In this document: piece after piece, positions 20,521 to 34,000 of the stretch | Position numbering within the stretch: the first letter of the stretch is position 1 | How the letters are laid out: every line of letters starts with the position of its first letter | NCBI RefSeq assembly: GCF_029784135.1 | Contig: NC_073746.1 | Span: 298,351,614 to 298,415,613, forward strand | Reading direction: 5' to 3' | DNA: 64,000 bases | Source of the DNA: Toxorhynchites rutilus septentrionalis | Taxonomy: Eukaryota; Arthropoda; Insecta; Diptera; Culicidae | Position numbers and translations under genes: made by a program | Notes under the pieces: generated by a model | Databases searched by the model: none | Seen by the model: only the letters and a program-made list of their open reading frames with translations | What the model was told of the DNA's origin: nothing

Positions 20521-22071
20521 GACGTAACATATTAGAGAGGAAAGGGTATTCCCAAAATTGACATGAATCGATGAACGAAGTTCATCTCAGGCTGTTTTTG
20601 TATTGAATCAGATTTTCAACCATGGAGATCGAATATCTAAATCGATGCTATATTTGTGAAAGGATTGACGTCAATCGTAGATAAGTAGTTTTACAAGTGG
20701 TAGAGAACGTGAGTAATTAATTGAATACACTCGTTTGATAATCCAGTTCCAACCGCTCTCTATGAAATAACACTGATATGCCTGCACTTAAGAGCAGCGT
20801 AGTTCAACAATGTTTCTTCAGTGATAACGATAGTCTGACTGCACCGGTGTTTACCTTCGCCGGGCAAAGAGCGGATCACCCAGTGTCCAGTGTTTTCATT
20901 CCTATTATTAGAACTGTTATCACCAGACGACGAGGAGCGACTTCGGATTACCGTGCTTCAGTGTGTCTTAACAATGTATGTGTTTGTTCCATATTGTTTT
21001 TTCTATGATTTTTTTGGGAGCTATTAAAAATCTGATAGAGCGCGATGATCTTCACCATGGTTCTAATAATAAAAACGAAAACAGCAGGCACTTCTTCACA
21101 CCATTCTGATGTTGCCTTTCCTTTGAACCAAACGACATTTGCGTCATCATTAGTATCGTATCTGGTATTATGTTGGTCGCTACCCGGTGAGCTGTCGAGC
21201 GCAGTGGTTGCTCCACATTTCAACAAATTCAACCGAACTTCCGCTACTGCCAGCTACTATTGCGACTGGCTGTCGATTAACCTCATCCTCCAGATTCTAC
21301 GGTGGCGCAACGCGTGGTCTTTCGTAACCTCCGTATTACGAACGAATCGAGTCCACGTGAGCGAGGGATCTACGTGTGGCCTGTACCCGGTTGTCTCTAT
21401 GTCACGTGTCGTGTAGTAGCAGCGATGCGAGACTTCCAAGGCCAACGGCAACGTGGCTCGAGCCGGGACTGGCAATTGAACGCACGATGTCGCCACGCGC
21501 ACTCGCGCTCACTCGTTCGCCTCCCACTTTATGTACACGGTTTGTTATTTGTTATTTATCTCCGCTCTCTTTTCCGCTCTTCTCGCTTTTCTAATCTGAC
21601 ACAATCTCACTTGGTTGGTTTTCCTTTGGATTGCTCCGGGGAGGAAGCGCATGGGGTGGTGACTGCAAGCGTTTTGGTGCACGTTTTTGTTCAGCACGCG
21701 GCTTGTTTTGATTTATAGGGGAACTCTCACGTCCCTTGGACGGCGAGGGGCGGGGACATGTTATATAAAAGTACACACATACCACATTTCCGTTGGATGA
21801 AGGTTGAGGAAGTGAGAAGTTGCACATTACTAAGATCCTGTTTGATCCCGAATTACACAACAAAGATTATAAACACAATCTGTATTGCGGGTGCACCGTT
21901 ATCAACTCTTTAATTATTTGAACGAACATTGATTACATGAGATTACCGGAGCTTGATTTCAAATAACTATCCAATCGAAGGGGTTTAAAATTTCAGGCGT
22001 TTGTGGTTGTGCAATCGTCATTAGTGCAAGATTATCACCAACTTCTCTCTGTCCTGGTCTTCCAATTTCAG
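20521..22071. other. Flank or intron immediately upstream of the first Mnt exon seen
   Basis: 1.5 kb with no recognisable coding exon. From 20780 base composition rises and repeats disappear, so this part may be regulatory. A TATA-like element lies at 21761. The sequence just before 22072 (cttccaatttcag) is a good splice acceptor. Confidence 0.5.
21761..21770 (+). promoter_or_regulatory. Candidate TATA box
   Basis: ttatataaaa follows a GC-rich stretch (ggcgaggggcggggacatg) 300 bp before the first Mnt exon seen. It could start an alternative Mnt transcript. Position and composition are suggestive; there is no initiator match I trust. Confidence 0.3.
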
Positions 22072-25000
22072 ATGAACCACTCGTAAACGGACATTCCACA
22101 GCACCATCGCTCGTTGTGATATCGGCCAGTAGCGGTAGCAGTAGTAGTAACAGCAGCAACAGCATTATCATCAACAGTAGCCATCAGAAGCATCATCCCG
22201 CCTCTTCCCTCACGATTGATCTCTCGACCAAGAGCGGCAGCACCGGTGGACTTCATCTGCCCAGCACGCCTCCATCGTCCGTCTGCTCGTCGACATCATC
22301 CACCTTGACTATCTCACCGGTGGACGACTCCCAGTCATCGCTGAATCTGAGCAGTGGGTCCAGCGGATATATCACCAACCACAGCGCCAACAGTTCCAGT
22401 TCGCTGAATCTTAGCGGCAGTAACAGTGGCTCATCTCCACTACCCATTACCATCAACGGGAGCGTGATAGCGTCGTCACATGGATCCAATTCTTCCCCTT
22501 TGCCACACGATCTCGTCATTGTTCAGCAGCAGCAGCAACAGCAGCAACAACAAAACAGCCATTTGGCACAGAGCGGACAAACTCATGGGCTCACCAGTAC
22601 GGCCACCCTTCTCAACCATATCCCGACCGGGGGTCGGCGGAGGACTACCAGTTCAACCAGCAATGGGTAAGAGTATTTTCGTAATGGAGCTATTTAACAG
22701 AGTCTAATTCAGGCGCTCCCCCTTCTAACAGCGTTGGCACGCGGGAAGTGCACAACAAGCTGGAGAAAAATCGTCGGGCCCACCTGAAGGAGTGCTTCGA
22801 GCAGCTCAAGAAGCAGCTCATTCTCCAACCGGACGAGAAGAAAACCTCCAACCTGTCGATCCTGCACGCGGCCATACGCTACATCCAGGTATGTGTGGTT
22901 CGCATGCCGTAATCGTTGTCTTACTCTTACTCTCTCTGATGAAGTTGTTAAAGGTTAGAATCGACGAACGCCATTACTCTAAGAGAGTAGAGTATACCAA
23001 TGTTCGATCATTAGTATTCTGTAGTAGTCAAATTAGGAGCTGATGTGAGTCATAAAATTTTGAAAAAATAGAAGGGTGGTGTTCAAGACACAAGCGCATT
23101 GTTAACGTAGGACTACGAATTTTTTTTCGGCGAAAATAAACATTATAGGAATTTAGGAATGCATTTTTCAGTACAATTATCTGGTAGTACTGACAAAGCC
23201 CGGTGCATAAATGTTTGCGCTGAGGGACACAAACGATTCGCAATGCAATAAACAGCCAATTTGAGCAAATGTCAAATCAATCCTTTAGAATCAATTTGTA
23301 CCGTTGATTGCTCGCTGTCTAGAGCGACACTGAAATACTGAATTTATTAACATTAGAACTACCGACAGTTATTATACACCTATTTCTACCCAACCGATTT
23401 TGACCAGTATCATATTTAGTTGTCAAAATATAAAAATTTTAAAGAAATATACTATGTTTACAAAAAATCATAACATTATTAGAAAACATTAAATAAAATT
23501 TCAAGACAGAATCTTGTGAATAAATAATACAACCATTTGGATTTTTTAAAATATCCATGTATTTTTTTCAGTAGCTTTAAGTCGTATTACATCTTCAACG
23601 CTCGCAGATTCCCACAATTTACCAAAAACATAATCCCCAAAGTATAATATGCAGCCCCTTTACTTATAGCGACTACAGAATATTCAAGCCGAATTGGTTG
23701 TTGCTGGTGTTTTCCTCTAAAGAATACAGCTCTCACCGTTGTGAAATTTCTTCTTCACATTTGGTTTGAAATGCGCTACTTTTTGATACCACTTTTAAAC
23801 TTTTAAACCGGATACAATATTCTTATTCACGAAAATTGAATGATCGATCGGAAAAATCACCATTAAGTCCGAATAAACTCATAGATTCACACAAGCTCTC
23901 TTCCGACAAAAAAATATAAAAATGAATTCGCTTTTTTCATTTTGGATTTTACTCAATGTACATTCTGTGAAATATATAAATCAGGTTTTTTTTACAGAAA
24001 ATGCTTTATTTTCCATTCGAATTTATACTATCGCTTTCAAAACAGGTTCCATTCTGAAGCAATACACTTTTTCCAACGAACAATCCAGTCATTGAAACAC
24101 TTCTTATAGCTGTATTTAGAAACACTTCTTATAGCTGTATTTAGGAATTGCCTTCAGCTTACGCTGCGAATTCGTTTTTATGCTGTCAAAACGGATTCGA
24201 CGAAGTGATAATTTAAGTTTCGGAAATAGGAAAAAGTCACACCCCCCATGTCTCGTCGTGAGTAATTGTGCGTTGGATGAAAGTGGGATCGCGACACTCA
24301 AGCATGCTTTTAGTAAATAAACCTTTGAAGAAAATTGAGCTCTGTTGGCACTAGTCGTGCTGCGATTTTTCTCATGCTCAGAACATCAACCAAAATATGA
24401 CGAAAGGTCTCGTGAGAGACATTTTATTCACGAGCTAGCTCTCTCTCATACTTGAATGAAGATTTCCGAGCACCATTCCTCGTATTTAGTTGAGGATCAT
24501 CAGATGAAGCGGTGGATGGTCGTCTTTGACGTGGCAAATCGTTCATCTCTTCTCAGCTTTTTTTGAATTTCTTATACCATTCAAACACCCTTGTCTTCGA
24601 CATAGTTGAGTCTCCTAATGTATTCTGCAACATTTTCAACGTTTCGACGTTTTTGACCAATAAGATTATCCATATCAAAAATCGTCGGGCAAAAAAAGTT
24701 AATAGGAGTATCGGTAAGTTTCTTCGATTTTTTTTAATCATTAATGCTTTATTCTGCAAAAATGATTACAAATTTAATATTCAAAGTATTGCCCATCACT
24801 AGTTACAACTTTTTTCCATCTTTCTGGCAATTCACGGATTCCCTTTGCGGAAATATTCGGCTGGTTTGTCGGCTAACCACGACTTCATCAAAATTGGAGA
24901 AAGGTGTGGTCAGGTCATGTTGCATCGATCGAAAAAGGAAGTAATCGGACGGAGCAATGTCTGGAGAATACGGCGGGTGGGATAGGACCTCTCATTTCAG

Positions 25001-28000
25001 CGTTTCCAAGTATGTTTTGACCGGTTTCGCGACATGCGGCCGAGCATTGTCGTGCTGCAAAATAACTTTATCGTGTCTTTGCTCGTATTGTGGCCGTTTT
25101 GACTTCAGGGCACGGCTCAAACGCGTCAATTGTCGTCGGTAGAGGATATGGTTTGCAGAGCTACTCCAAGTGTATCTGCATGTTCTAGTTGTGTTTGTGA
25201 CGGATCTTGATCGAGTAAAGCCTCCAGTTCTTCATCTTCAAACTTTTTGGTGGTCCGCAACGTTCTTCGTCTTTCAATTCAAAATTACCACTTTTAATCC
25301 GTGCAAACCACGTCTGACACGTTCGCTCAGTTGGAGCATGGCCACCATAAACTTCCACCAAAATGCGATGAGTTTACGCAGCTTTTTTCTTCATATTGAA
25401 GTGATGAAGTTACACTCCACGCAGAAATACTCTCGTTGGTATGAAATTCGACAAAGAAAGTGTCAAAAAACTATGTTGTTTTCGCTTCAACTTTTTGGCA
25501 TATACTGAAAAAGACGCGCAATGACAGTAGCTTTCCAAATAATGTCTGGAAATTCGATTCACCGGAGTAATAATCAGGTTACGCCATCTGTTGTAAAGCC
25601 GAAGAAAATTACCGGTACACCTCACAACTTGTGGTGGTAACTACAACGATGAACACACACACTTTTTGAAAAATTCTTCCAATCTGGCTTGTAATGTGTT
25701 GTACTTTGACGCCGCTTCCAATTCGGTAACAATGCACGAATTCGTGAAAACTGAATGATCGTTCAGAAAGTCCTCAACCACCAATAAACTTAAAAAACAC
25801 TCCTAAATTACACAAGCTCCCCCCAACCAAACAAAAATCAGTTTATTTCTCGGATATCACTTTAGAATGTATAGAACTATTGCATTGAATTGTATTGTAA
25901 TAACTCTTTAGTCAAAGGTTTGGTGGCCGCAAAAAGCGCCCATGGATTTGCAAGTACAAACTGCTGTATATCGAAATTTGTATCCTTCTACCAGACAAAC
26001 TGAATGTAGCCACATGCAGTTTTGCTGTATGCTGGATCGATTTCACGAAAGTGATGGGTGACGGTTGTCCGTTGGATGGCAGGAACATTAAAACTCTTTG
26101 GCTGCTGCTAGTGCCACCCGCTATTGATGGTTATGATAGAACGGTGGCCTTAGCCTTAGTATGAGCTTTGTTCCACGGTTAGAAAATGAATGATCTCTTC
26201 GGAAAGCAACTGCGAAATTTATTTGATTTGACTGGCGATACAATCACAAGAGGAGAAGCTTACGATGCAATGTTTCGTTTGTATATAAATTATATAAATA
26301 AATTTATATAAATTAGTGATGAAACAAATAGTGGTTTGTTCGGATAGCCGGATATTCGGCTCTTTATTAGCGAACACAAAATCAAGAGAAACGGCATGTG
26401 ACATGGTGCAAATAGAGCGTTGAGTGTGAGAAAGAAATAAACACATTTTAAAATAAAAATTTCGAACGAATACCAAGTATTTCGTTTAGAACAAATATCC
26501 TTTTTAGATTTGCGTAGTGGCGATATAGTAACCAATGAGGTTTTACCGATGTGCGATTATTGCTAGTTGAAAAAATAGCCTATTCAATAGTCTATCATGT
26601 TTTCTACCAGAAATTTGGAAATGTTTTTTTCTGAGAATGGTTTATATTATAATATGTAGATTTTTGTAAGCGTATTGTAATAATTCTAATACTGGACGAG
26701 TATGATTAAAAGTTACATGCAATCAGCAATCAACTATTTTCATTGCGATTGAGAACAAACTTAGAACTGTCTTTATGGATGGCAGTCTGAGAGGGAGTAC
26801 ACTTACTTCACCACAAATCGTAATTATTATGATCGGCGACACATTTAATAATTTGAAGACTCATCAACTGTTAGGCTTGGTGGAGAAGTGCGTTGGGCCC
26901 TTATATATTCGAGGTATTTTCGCATATTGTCGCATCAAAAAAGTATTTGGATAAAAACGAGACTGCACAAAAAACACCGAACTACTTAGAAGAAGATCAA
27001 AATTATCTGATTGAAACCTTTTTAGACCCGAGGTTCTGATCATTTAGGAGCGTGGAAACGTGGACAGACAGACGAAAAATCAACAAAACCACAAAAATAT
27101 CTTGAGACGAATGATCTGATTATAACAGCTCATTGCTGTCTTCAACACCTATTAAACGAAACTAAATCGATGAAGCTGAATAAAACGTTGATAATATGAG
27201 TTGATAATAATTCTATTAAAATTACAATTTTGACATGTCAGACATCACACGTTATTTTTAATCACTTGTGAATGATGTTTATATGCTTTATGTTATAATT
27301 TATCTAATGTTTTTAAATATCCGTTTCATCTCTAATATAAATTATATAAGAGCCTTGAAAACATTTTTTCACCAAGTCGAAATTCGATCTACCGAGAGTG
27401 GAGTTATGTTAAAGGGGTTGCTTCTTACTGCAAGTTCGCTCTGGATTCAATTTGGACCTACTGAGCGGGAGCAGGGGTTGAGTATATACGATCTGATTTA
27501 TGCTGTTATATCGAGAAAATAGTCATCACAAACAGATATTGAAACCGATACGATAGTTTCAATGTTTCTGATATAAAATTACTGTAAGTAATCAGAAAAA
27601 TAAGATTACTACCAACAATGTGTGCTGTTGTTGTGAGCGATTTGTTAGTCAAAGCTGCCAAGGTTCTCGTCACAAACAAGACCTCGAAAATGTATAGGGA
27701 AGAGTGCCTGCAGAAATGTCTCCTTCCGTTTATTAAAGCTCACAAAGATCCAGTGAAGTTTTCGTCAGATTTAGCAAGCTGCCACTACAGTAGAATGGTG
27801 CTTCAGTGGTGCCGTGACGATGGGGTCGATTGCATTGAAAAATACCTCAATCCTCCCAATTCCGTTCAATCGAAAAATATTAGACAATTGTCAAGCGGAA
27901 ATTAAAGAAGGTTGCCAAAGTGAGTCGGGATGCTGCAGACATGAAGACTTAATTTTCTGACAAGAAAACTAATAGTTTAAACAGATAAATATTATCATTT

Positions 28001-31000
28001 GTTTTCCAAGCTGCCAGTCTATTCAAGATTTTTTTTCGGCTAAATCTCCATGCAAAACAAAAGGGAACCGTTACATCGATTAATCGATACCGAACCAGAA
28101 AACGAAAAACGCATCCATACTATGAAATTTGACGCCCGATTTTTATGTATGGGGTGTGTGAGTCCCTGTAGTAGCAAATTCCTGAAACGATTCGCATTTG
28201 TTCCCAACCGGTATTTATACTTCGGTCGATGTCTATGAAAATTTTGGATGGGGATTCCTAATTCGAAAATTCGTGTACACGCGGTCCCGAACGTTTTTCG
28301 AATACGATGAAGTGTACAATTAAATATCTTAAAAGGTCGACGGAAGTAACAGATCCGACTCAGTTTTCTGAAAAACTCGTATATCTCATGAGTTTTCATA
28401 GGTTTAGTTTTAGAATGCTTAGAATTGAAACTTGCTAAATAAGAAATACTAACAATGGCAAATAACGTTATTCCAAACACTCTCTTACCCCATAACAGTT
28501 GTTAAAACGCAAAGAGCGCGAGTACGAACACGAAATGGAGCGGCTGGCAAAAGAGAAAATCGCCGCCCAAAATCGGATACTGCTGCTCAAACGGGAGCTC
28601 TCTCAGTGGGGTGACGTTGATTTTACGCGGCTCGCCCCCGACACTCCGGACTCTACAATCCCGGGCAGTAGCAGCAGCAGCAACAACACGATCAACTGCG
28701 TGCAATCGGATCGAGGTAACTCGACTCGACTCTCGATGATCATGACCAAGCCTGCAGTTGTAATTTGTTTTTTTTTTATTCTCTTACAGATTTGTTGAAC
28801 AATCCGCCGGCCGGAGTTGTCCCTGGTCGCAACGGGATCCGCTACAGTTCCTCCAGTTCCCTCTCCAGTGTAGCCACAAATGCCTCGATAGGCAATCTTC
28901 CGGTGAGTGCCAACATTGACCAGCGCTGATAATACTCTATTTCACGATTTTTCACAGCTGCAAACTACCATCTCTCCGGTGATGATAGCCGCATCGTCAC
29001 CAAGCCGTGCTAGCCCACCGTCTTCGGCGAATCGGAACACCAGCTCGCCAGCAATCACCGGCATGCAAATGCCACTTTCCCTCACAACCAAGGGATCTTC
29101 CGCGATAGTAACCGAGACGCACAACAGCACGGCATCGCCGCTCAAATTGACCACCAGCGCAAACCTCCCGAATGGACTCAACTTCAGCGTCAGTGGCTGT
29201 GGTTTCAATGGGATCAGCAATGGGAGCTCTAATGGTGGCAGCAACTGCAGCACGCCAAACAGTACCACCAGCGGCTCCACGGCTACCATCGGGAATGGTA
29301 TCGGTGGCGCCCCATTACCATTGATCGTCAGTGGTAAGTAGCATTTAAAACAAGTCCCGAAAACGTTTTATCATATTTCATGAAACATATCTTATTCCAG
29401 CCAACAATCTGACCAGCTTGAGTCAATCGCAGTTGTTCACCCCTGTGACAGCAACCATTCTGACCACCGGAGGTGGCACTGCAATCCAGACGTTGCCCCT
29501 TAACCTCAACGTGGCTTCTTCCGTTACAAACAATCACCATCATTCATCGTCGTCGTCCATCGCTAGCATCACTAACGGAGTTTCCGCCAACGGGTCGGCG
29601 TTGCAAATCATCGGAACCACCGCAAACGGGGTCATCGGTTCAACTGCTGGCAAAGAACTGATTAACGGTACCACTTTGCCCAAGAATGGTCTCCGGACCG
29701 ACAGCAATAAAATAGAGATTATAGCCACGCAGTCGACCGGTGGCTCCTCGTTGGATCCGCCTGCAACGAAGGTTATCAAGTTGGTCAATGGTAACACCAT
29801 CGTCGGATTGACCTCGGTTGACAAAGACAAAATGATGCTGTCGCAGGTAAAGCAAACCAAGTGTACATAATATAAATCCCGGAAATATAAGAAAACATCT
29901 TTCGATTCACAGGTTGTTCAGCAGGGTGGACTCATGGTGAGCCCAATCCAGTTACTTACCTCCACCCAGGGTCTGCGTGTAATCCAGCAGGCTCCCAATG
30001 GGCTGGCAACCATAGAGCTCAGCACACCGGCCAATGGTAGCAGCCAAAAAACGCCCGGAAGGGCGCAACCTCTCCCCAAGCAAAACTTATTCCATTCCTT
30101 TTTGCAGTGCAGCCGCAGGCAAGTCAAGCGCAGCGAATCACCGGTGGTAACAATAACATCAGCAGCAGCAACTTATCGCATTTAACCAGCCAATCCTCCA
30201 GCCAGTCCATACTGTCCGGATCCCACCAGCACCTGCAAAACCACCATAGCCACCAACACCATCACCACCCCCAGCAGGTTACCGGAGCACAGCTTCATAA
30301 GCTTCTGCTCAGCTCGAACACCCAAAATGGAATGTCCCTCAATGGCACCAACGGTAGCTCTATCGTGTCCAGTAGCACCGGTGGCTACATCAACGGAAGC
30401 ACGACAGCCACCGCCGTCGTCAGCACAACCACAATCACACCCGAGATGGCTCGACTCCCGGGAGGAGCCGAGTTGAATATTCTGCCAGCGGGCACAAATG
30501 GCGCAACCGCGTTACCGCTCTACCGAACCACCGGTCAGCCAGGGAAGCTCGCGTTCGTTAATGCAATCCCTGGCAGCAACGGGCTGACGCTGAAGGGTAA
30601 GTGTAGGGTGACGTGAGCATTAGAATATAGTGAGTGGCTTGTCTGGTTACATGTTTTACAAGGAAGGGCTCAAGATTCAAAACACTAACTCTCGAATTGT
30701 TGCAGCCATGAGTGAAATATTTCACACAAACAGAGATGGGTGTTTGAACCAAAAGTGGTTATGTTTGATTTTAACATTCTATAAGCAGTTTTAAGTTGGC
30801 GATGGATGAAAACACGTGCGCCAACGGATTCTGACCTTTCGATACGCCAACCTGCAAAAGGTTGGATTTACCCTAATCACAATGTGCTAAAACATCTTCT
30901 GTCGCGTTTTCAATCGCGTGAAAACCAAAAAGTGGAAATGAAACCCGAACCTCTTGATTGAAAATGTAACTTAGATAATAGAAATGACACCAGAATTCAT

Positions 31001-34000
31001 CCAAAAGTCAGCGAAACGTTATGAATTGAAGTCATACAAAGCCAAAAATGGCCCCAACCGCAACGATAAACAAAATTTGACGGCGAAATCACGTGCTCAA
31101 AAACGGTATTGCGATCATTTGACGAAGTTTTCATGTATCTTGTTATGGATGATGAAACTGAGGTTCAGGAAGATTTTAAACAACTTTCAGAACTGTCTTT
31201 TTATTCTAGAACGGGTGATTATTTATTTATTTATAATGATACTACATCCCATTGAGAGATTAGGTCTTCTTTACAATTTTTCGCCAATAATCTCGATCAA
31301 TGGATGCAGTTCTCCAACTCCCGGCTGCACCGATTCTTGTCAAGCCCTGCTCCACCTGGTCCAACCAACTCGCTCGCTGGGCTCCTCTCCTTCTTGTTCC
31401 TATCGGATTCGATGCGAACACCATCTTTGCAGGGCTGATGCCCGGCATTCTTGCAACATGTCCTTCCCATCGCAGTCATCCAGCCTTGGCGACTTTCTGG
31501 ATGCTGGGTTCGCCGTAGAGTTGCGCCAGTTCGTGGTTCATTCTCCTTCTCCATACTCCGTTTTCCTGTACACCACCGTATACTGTTCTGAGCACTCGGC
31601 GTTAGAAAGCGCTTGTGAGTCCTCTTCAAGCATCGTCCATACTTCGTGCCCATTGAGAACAACCGGTCGAATTAGGGATTTGTACATGGTACACTTCGTA
31701 CGGGGTCGGAGTTTGTTGGATCTCAAGGATTTGTGGAATCCATAGTAGGCACGACTTCCATTGACTATGCGTCTTCGAATTTCACGGCTGTTGTTGTTGT
31801 CAGTTGTTATCAACGAGCCAAGGTAGACAAATTCCTCTACCACCTCGAGCTCGTCGCCGTCGATCACAACACTACTACCAAGAAGAACTCTGTTGCGATC
31901 AGTCCCCCCTGCTAGCATGTATTTAGTCTTAGACGGATTGATCCCAAGCTTTGTGTTTCAGTCGGGTATACAAGTCGGCTATCGTCGCATGTGTTCTTCC
32001 GATTATGTCCACGTCGTCAGCGAAGCAGATAAACTGATTAGACTTGTTGAAAATCGTGCCCCGCATGTTGAAGCCCGTTCTCCGCATAACACCTTCCAGC
32101 GCCACGTTGAAGAGCAGACAGGAGATTCCATCGCCTTGTCGAAGTCCCCTGTGAGTCTCAAATGATTCCGACAGCTTAACTAAGATCCGCACACTGCACC
32201 GCACACCGTTCATCGTTGCCTGAATCAGTCTTGTCTGCTTTCGGGGAAAGTCGTGTTCGTCCATGAACCTCTATAGCTATCGACAAAATAACACCTATTT
32301 CAGAGCGAATCTCTCTTAATGAAGTTGCGAAAAATCTGGAAGAAGCGCTTTGCTCTTCGACAAAACGGATGTTGACAGGTTGTCACACTGGCATCCCCGC
32401 ACTTACACAGATTTTAGACAAACCCTGGTACAACTCCACGTTGACTCACATCAAGAGACGACGAGATCATTGCCTAATACAAGCTAAACGTACAAAAAGT
32501 GTTGAAAATTGTAGAACGTACAGAATATGGAGAATATTTATGTACGTGAACCAGTGTTTGCCGATTGCTCCTTTCACTGAATAATTCGTTTTCGTTCGTT
32601 CAAATATGATCTTAGAGTCCCCGCACACTGCAGACTGTCTGAAATCAGTTCCCCAGTGGTATTCTTTTGCTTTTACGTGCTACAAATCACGGCACAAAAA
32701 AGAACGAGACAACTCTACTTCGGTTCGCACTTCATGATACACCAACACGCAAGCAAAACTGTCATGAAAGGTTTCGGTGCAGAACGATTATATTCTTCGC
32801 CTCTAACTCATTACATGTCGAACCTCTCCATGCATCATGAAACAGCAGGATCATACGAACTACGCAAAGCGAATGATTCATACTCAATTAATGCAGCAGA
32901 TCCTGATCCATGAGTCTCAGAAAGTGGAAACTGTGATTATTTAGCTAGACAGATGCTCAGGGAAAGGTAGTCAGATTACATTTTTAACGCTGCTATCCCA
33001 TTAAAAATATATATTCATATAGACCGCAAAGTTTTACTAGCAACACCGCTCCAGTGAGAAACAAAAACTATCTCTCGTTTTTTCTCTTTTTTCATTCGCT
33101 GCTCTCCGCAAATAGTGACCGAATGATGATGTAATTTTTTTATATCATTTATCGCTCTGCACTTGTCTGTGCAGCAGTTTTCGCTATAGTAGAACGGAAC
33201 GATATATGCGGTTCAAACTTGTATGCAGGCTTCGAAAATAGTGTGCGATGTTAGGTACAGCTCGGATATGTAATCAGCAGGCTTTGTTCCCGGCTTCTTA
33301 TAATCGTTTGGTGCAACAAAAGTTGGTACTGTCATTCGGTCATGTATTTGAAACATCCACTCATGTTAGGTTATATAGTCGTGAAAGGTTACTTGCATGA
33401 CACATTGTGTATCATTCGATATTGATAGATATCCAAACACTGACGCGAACTGAAGAATTCCAAGAATAAATTCGTCCAAAATAAAATGAGTACAATTCAG
33501 CATGATCCGGGGAAGCTATGGAGAAAAATCAAAGCATTGTTTAATCCAGGCGGCGGTAAAGAGACATTGACATTAAGCTTCACGGTAATACGGAAAGTGA
33601 TAATATAACAGCAGAAAAACTTAACAAATTTTTCATGTCAAGTGTGGAGGAAATCCACAATGATATTGTATCTCCTACAAATCGTTTTAATCTTGTTTTT
33701 CCTAGACTGTCGTCACAATTGGAATGCTTCAGAACCATCAGCATAGAAACACAGAGGAAGGTAGTCATGGATTTAAGAAACTGTGCAGATGTTGATGACA
33801 TCAATAAAACAGTATTAGTAAACGCATTTGATTTAATTAAAGAGAATCTACTTTATATAGTGAATGAGTCAATGCTCCGTGGCGAATGCCCACATAGTTG
33901 GTAGAAAAATGTTGTCATACCGATTCCAAAAAATCCTAAATCATTCAAACTAGAAGGCCGTTATGTTTATGAAGGAAGGAAGGAAGGTATTGAATTAGAG

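Noticed and set aside
21045..21863. Several 80-140-codon frames before the Mnt exon
   Set aside because: Overlapping on both strands, no recognisable domain or splice signals fitting the Mnt frame; treated as flank.
27000..27060. LIETFLDPRF stretch resembling a hAT transposase
   Set aside because: Ten residues followed by a stop, with no supporting neighbours; too short to call.
28040..28480. 146-codon minus-strand frame before the zipper exon
   Set aside because: No family resemblance; lies in an intron and includes the splice acceptor region of the zipper exon.
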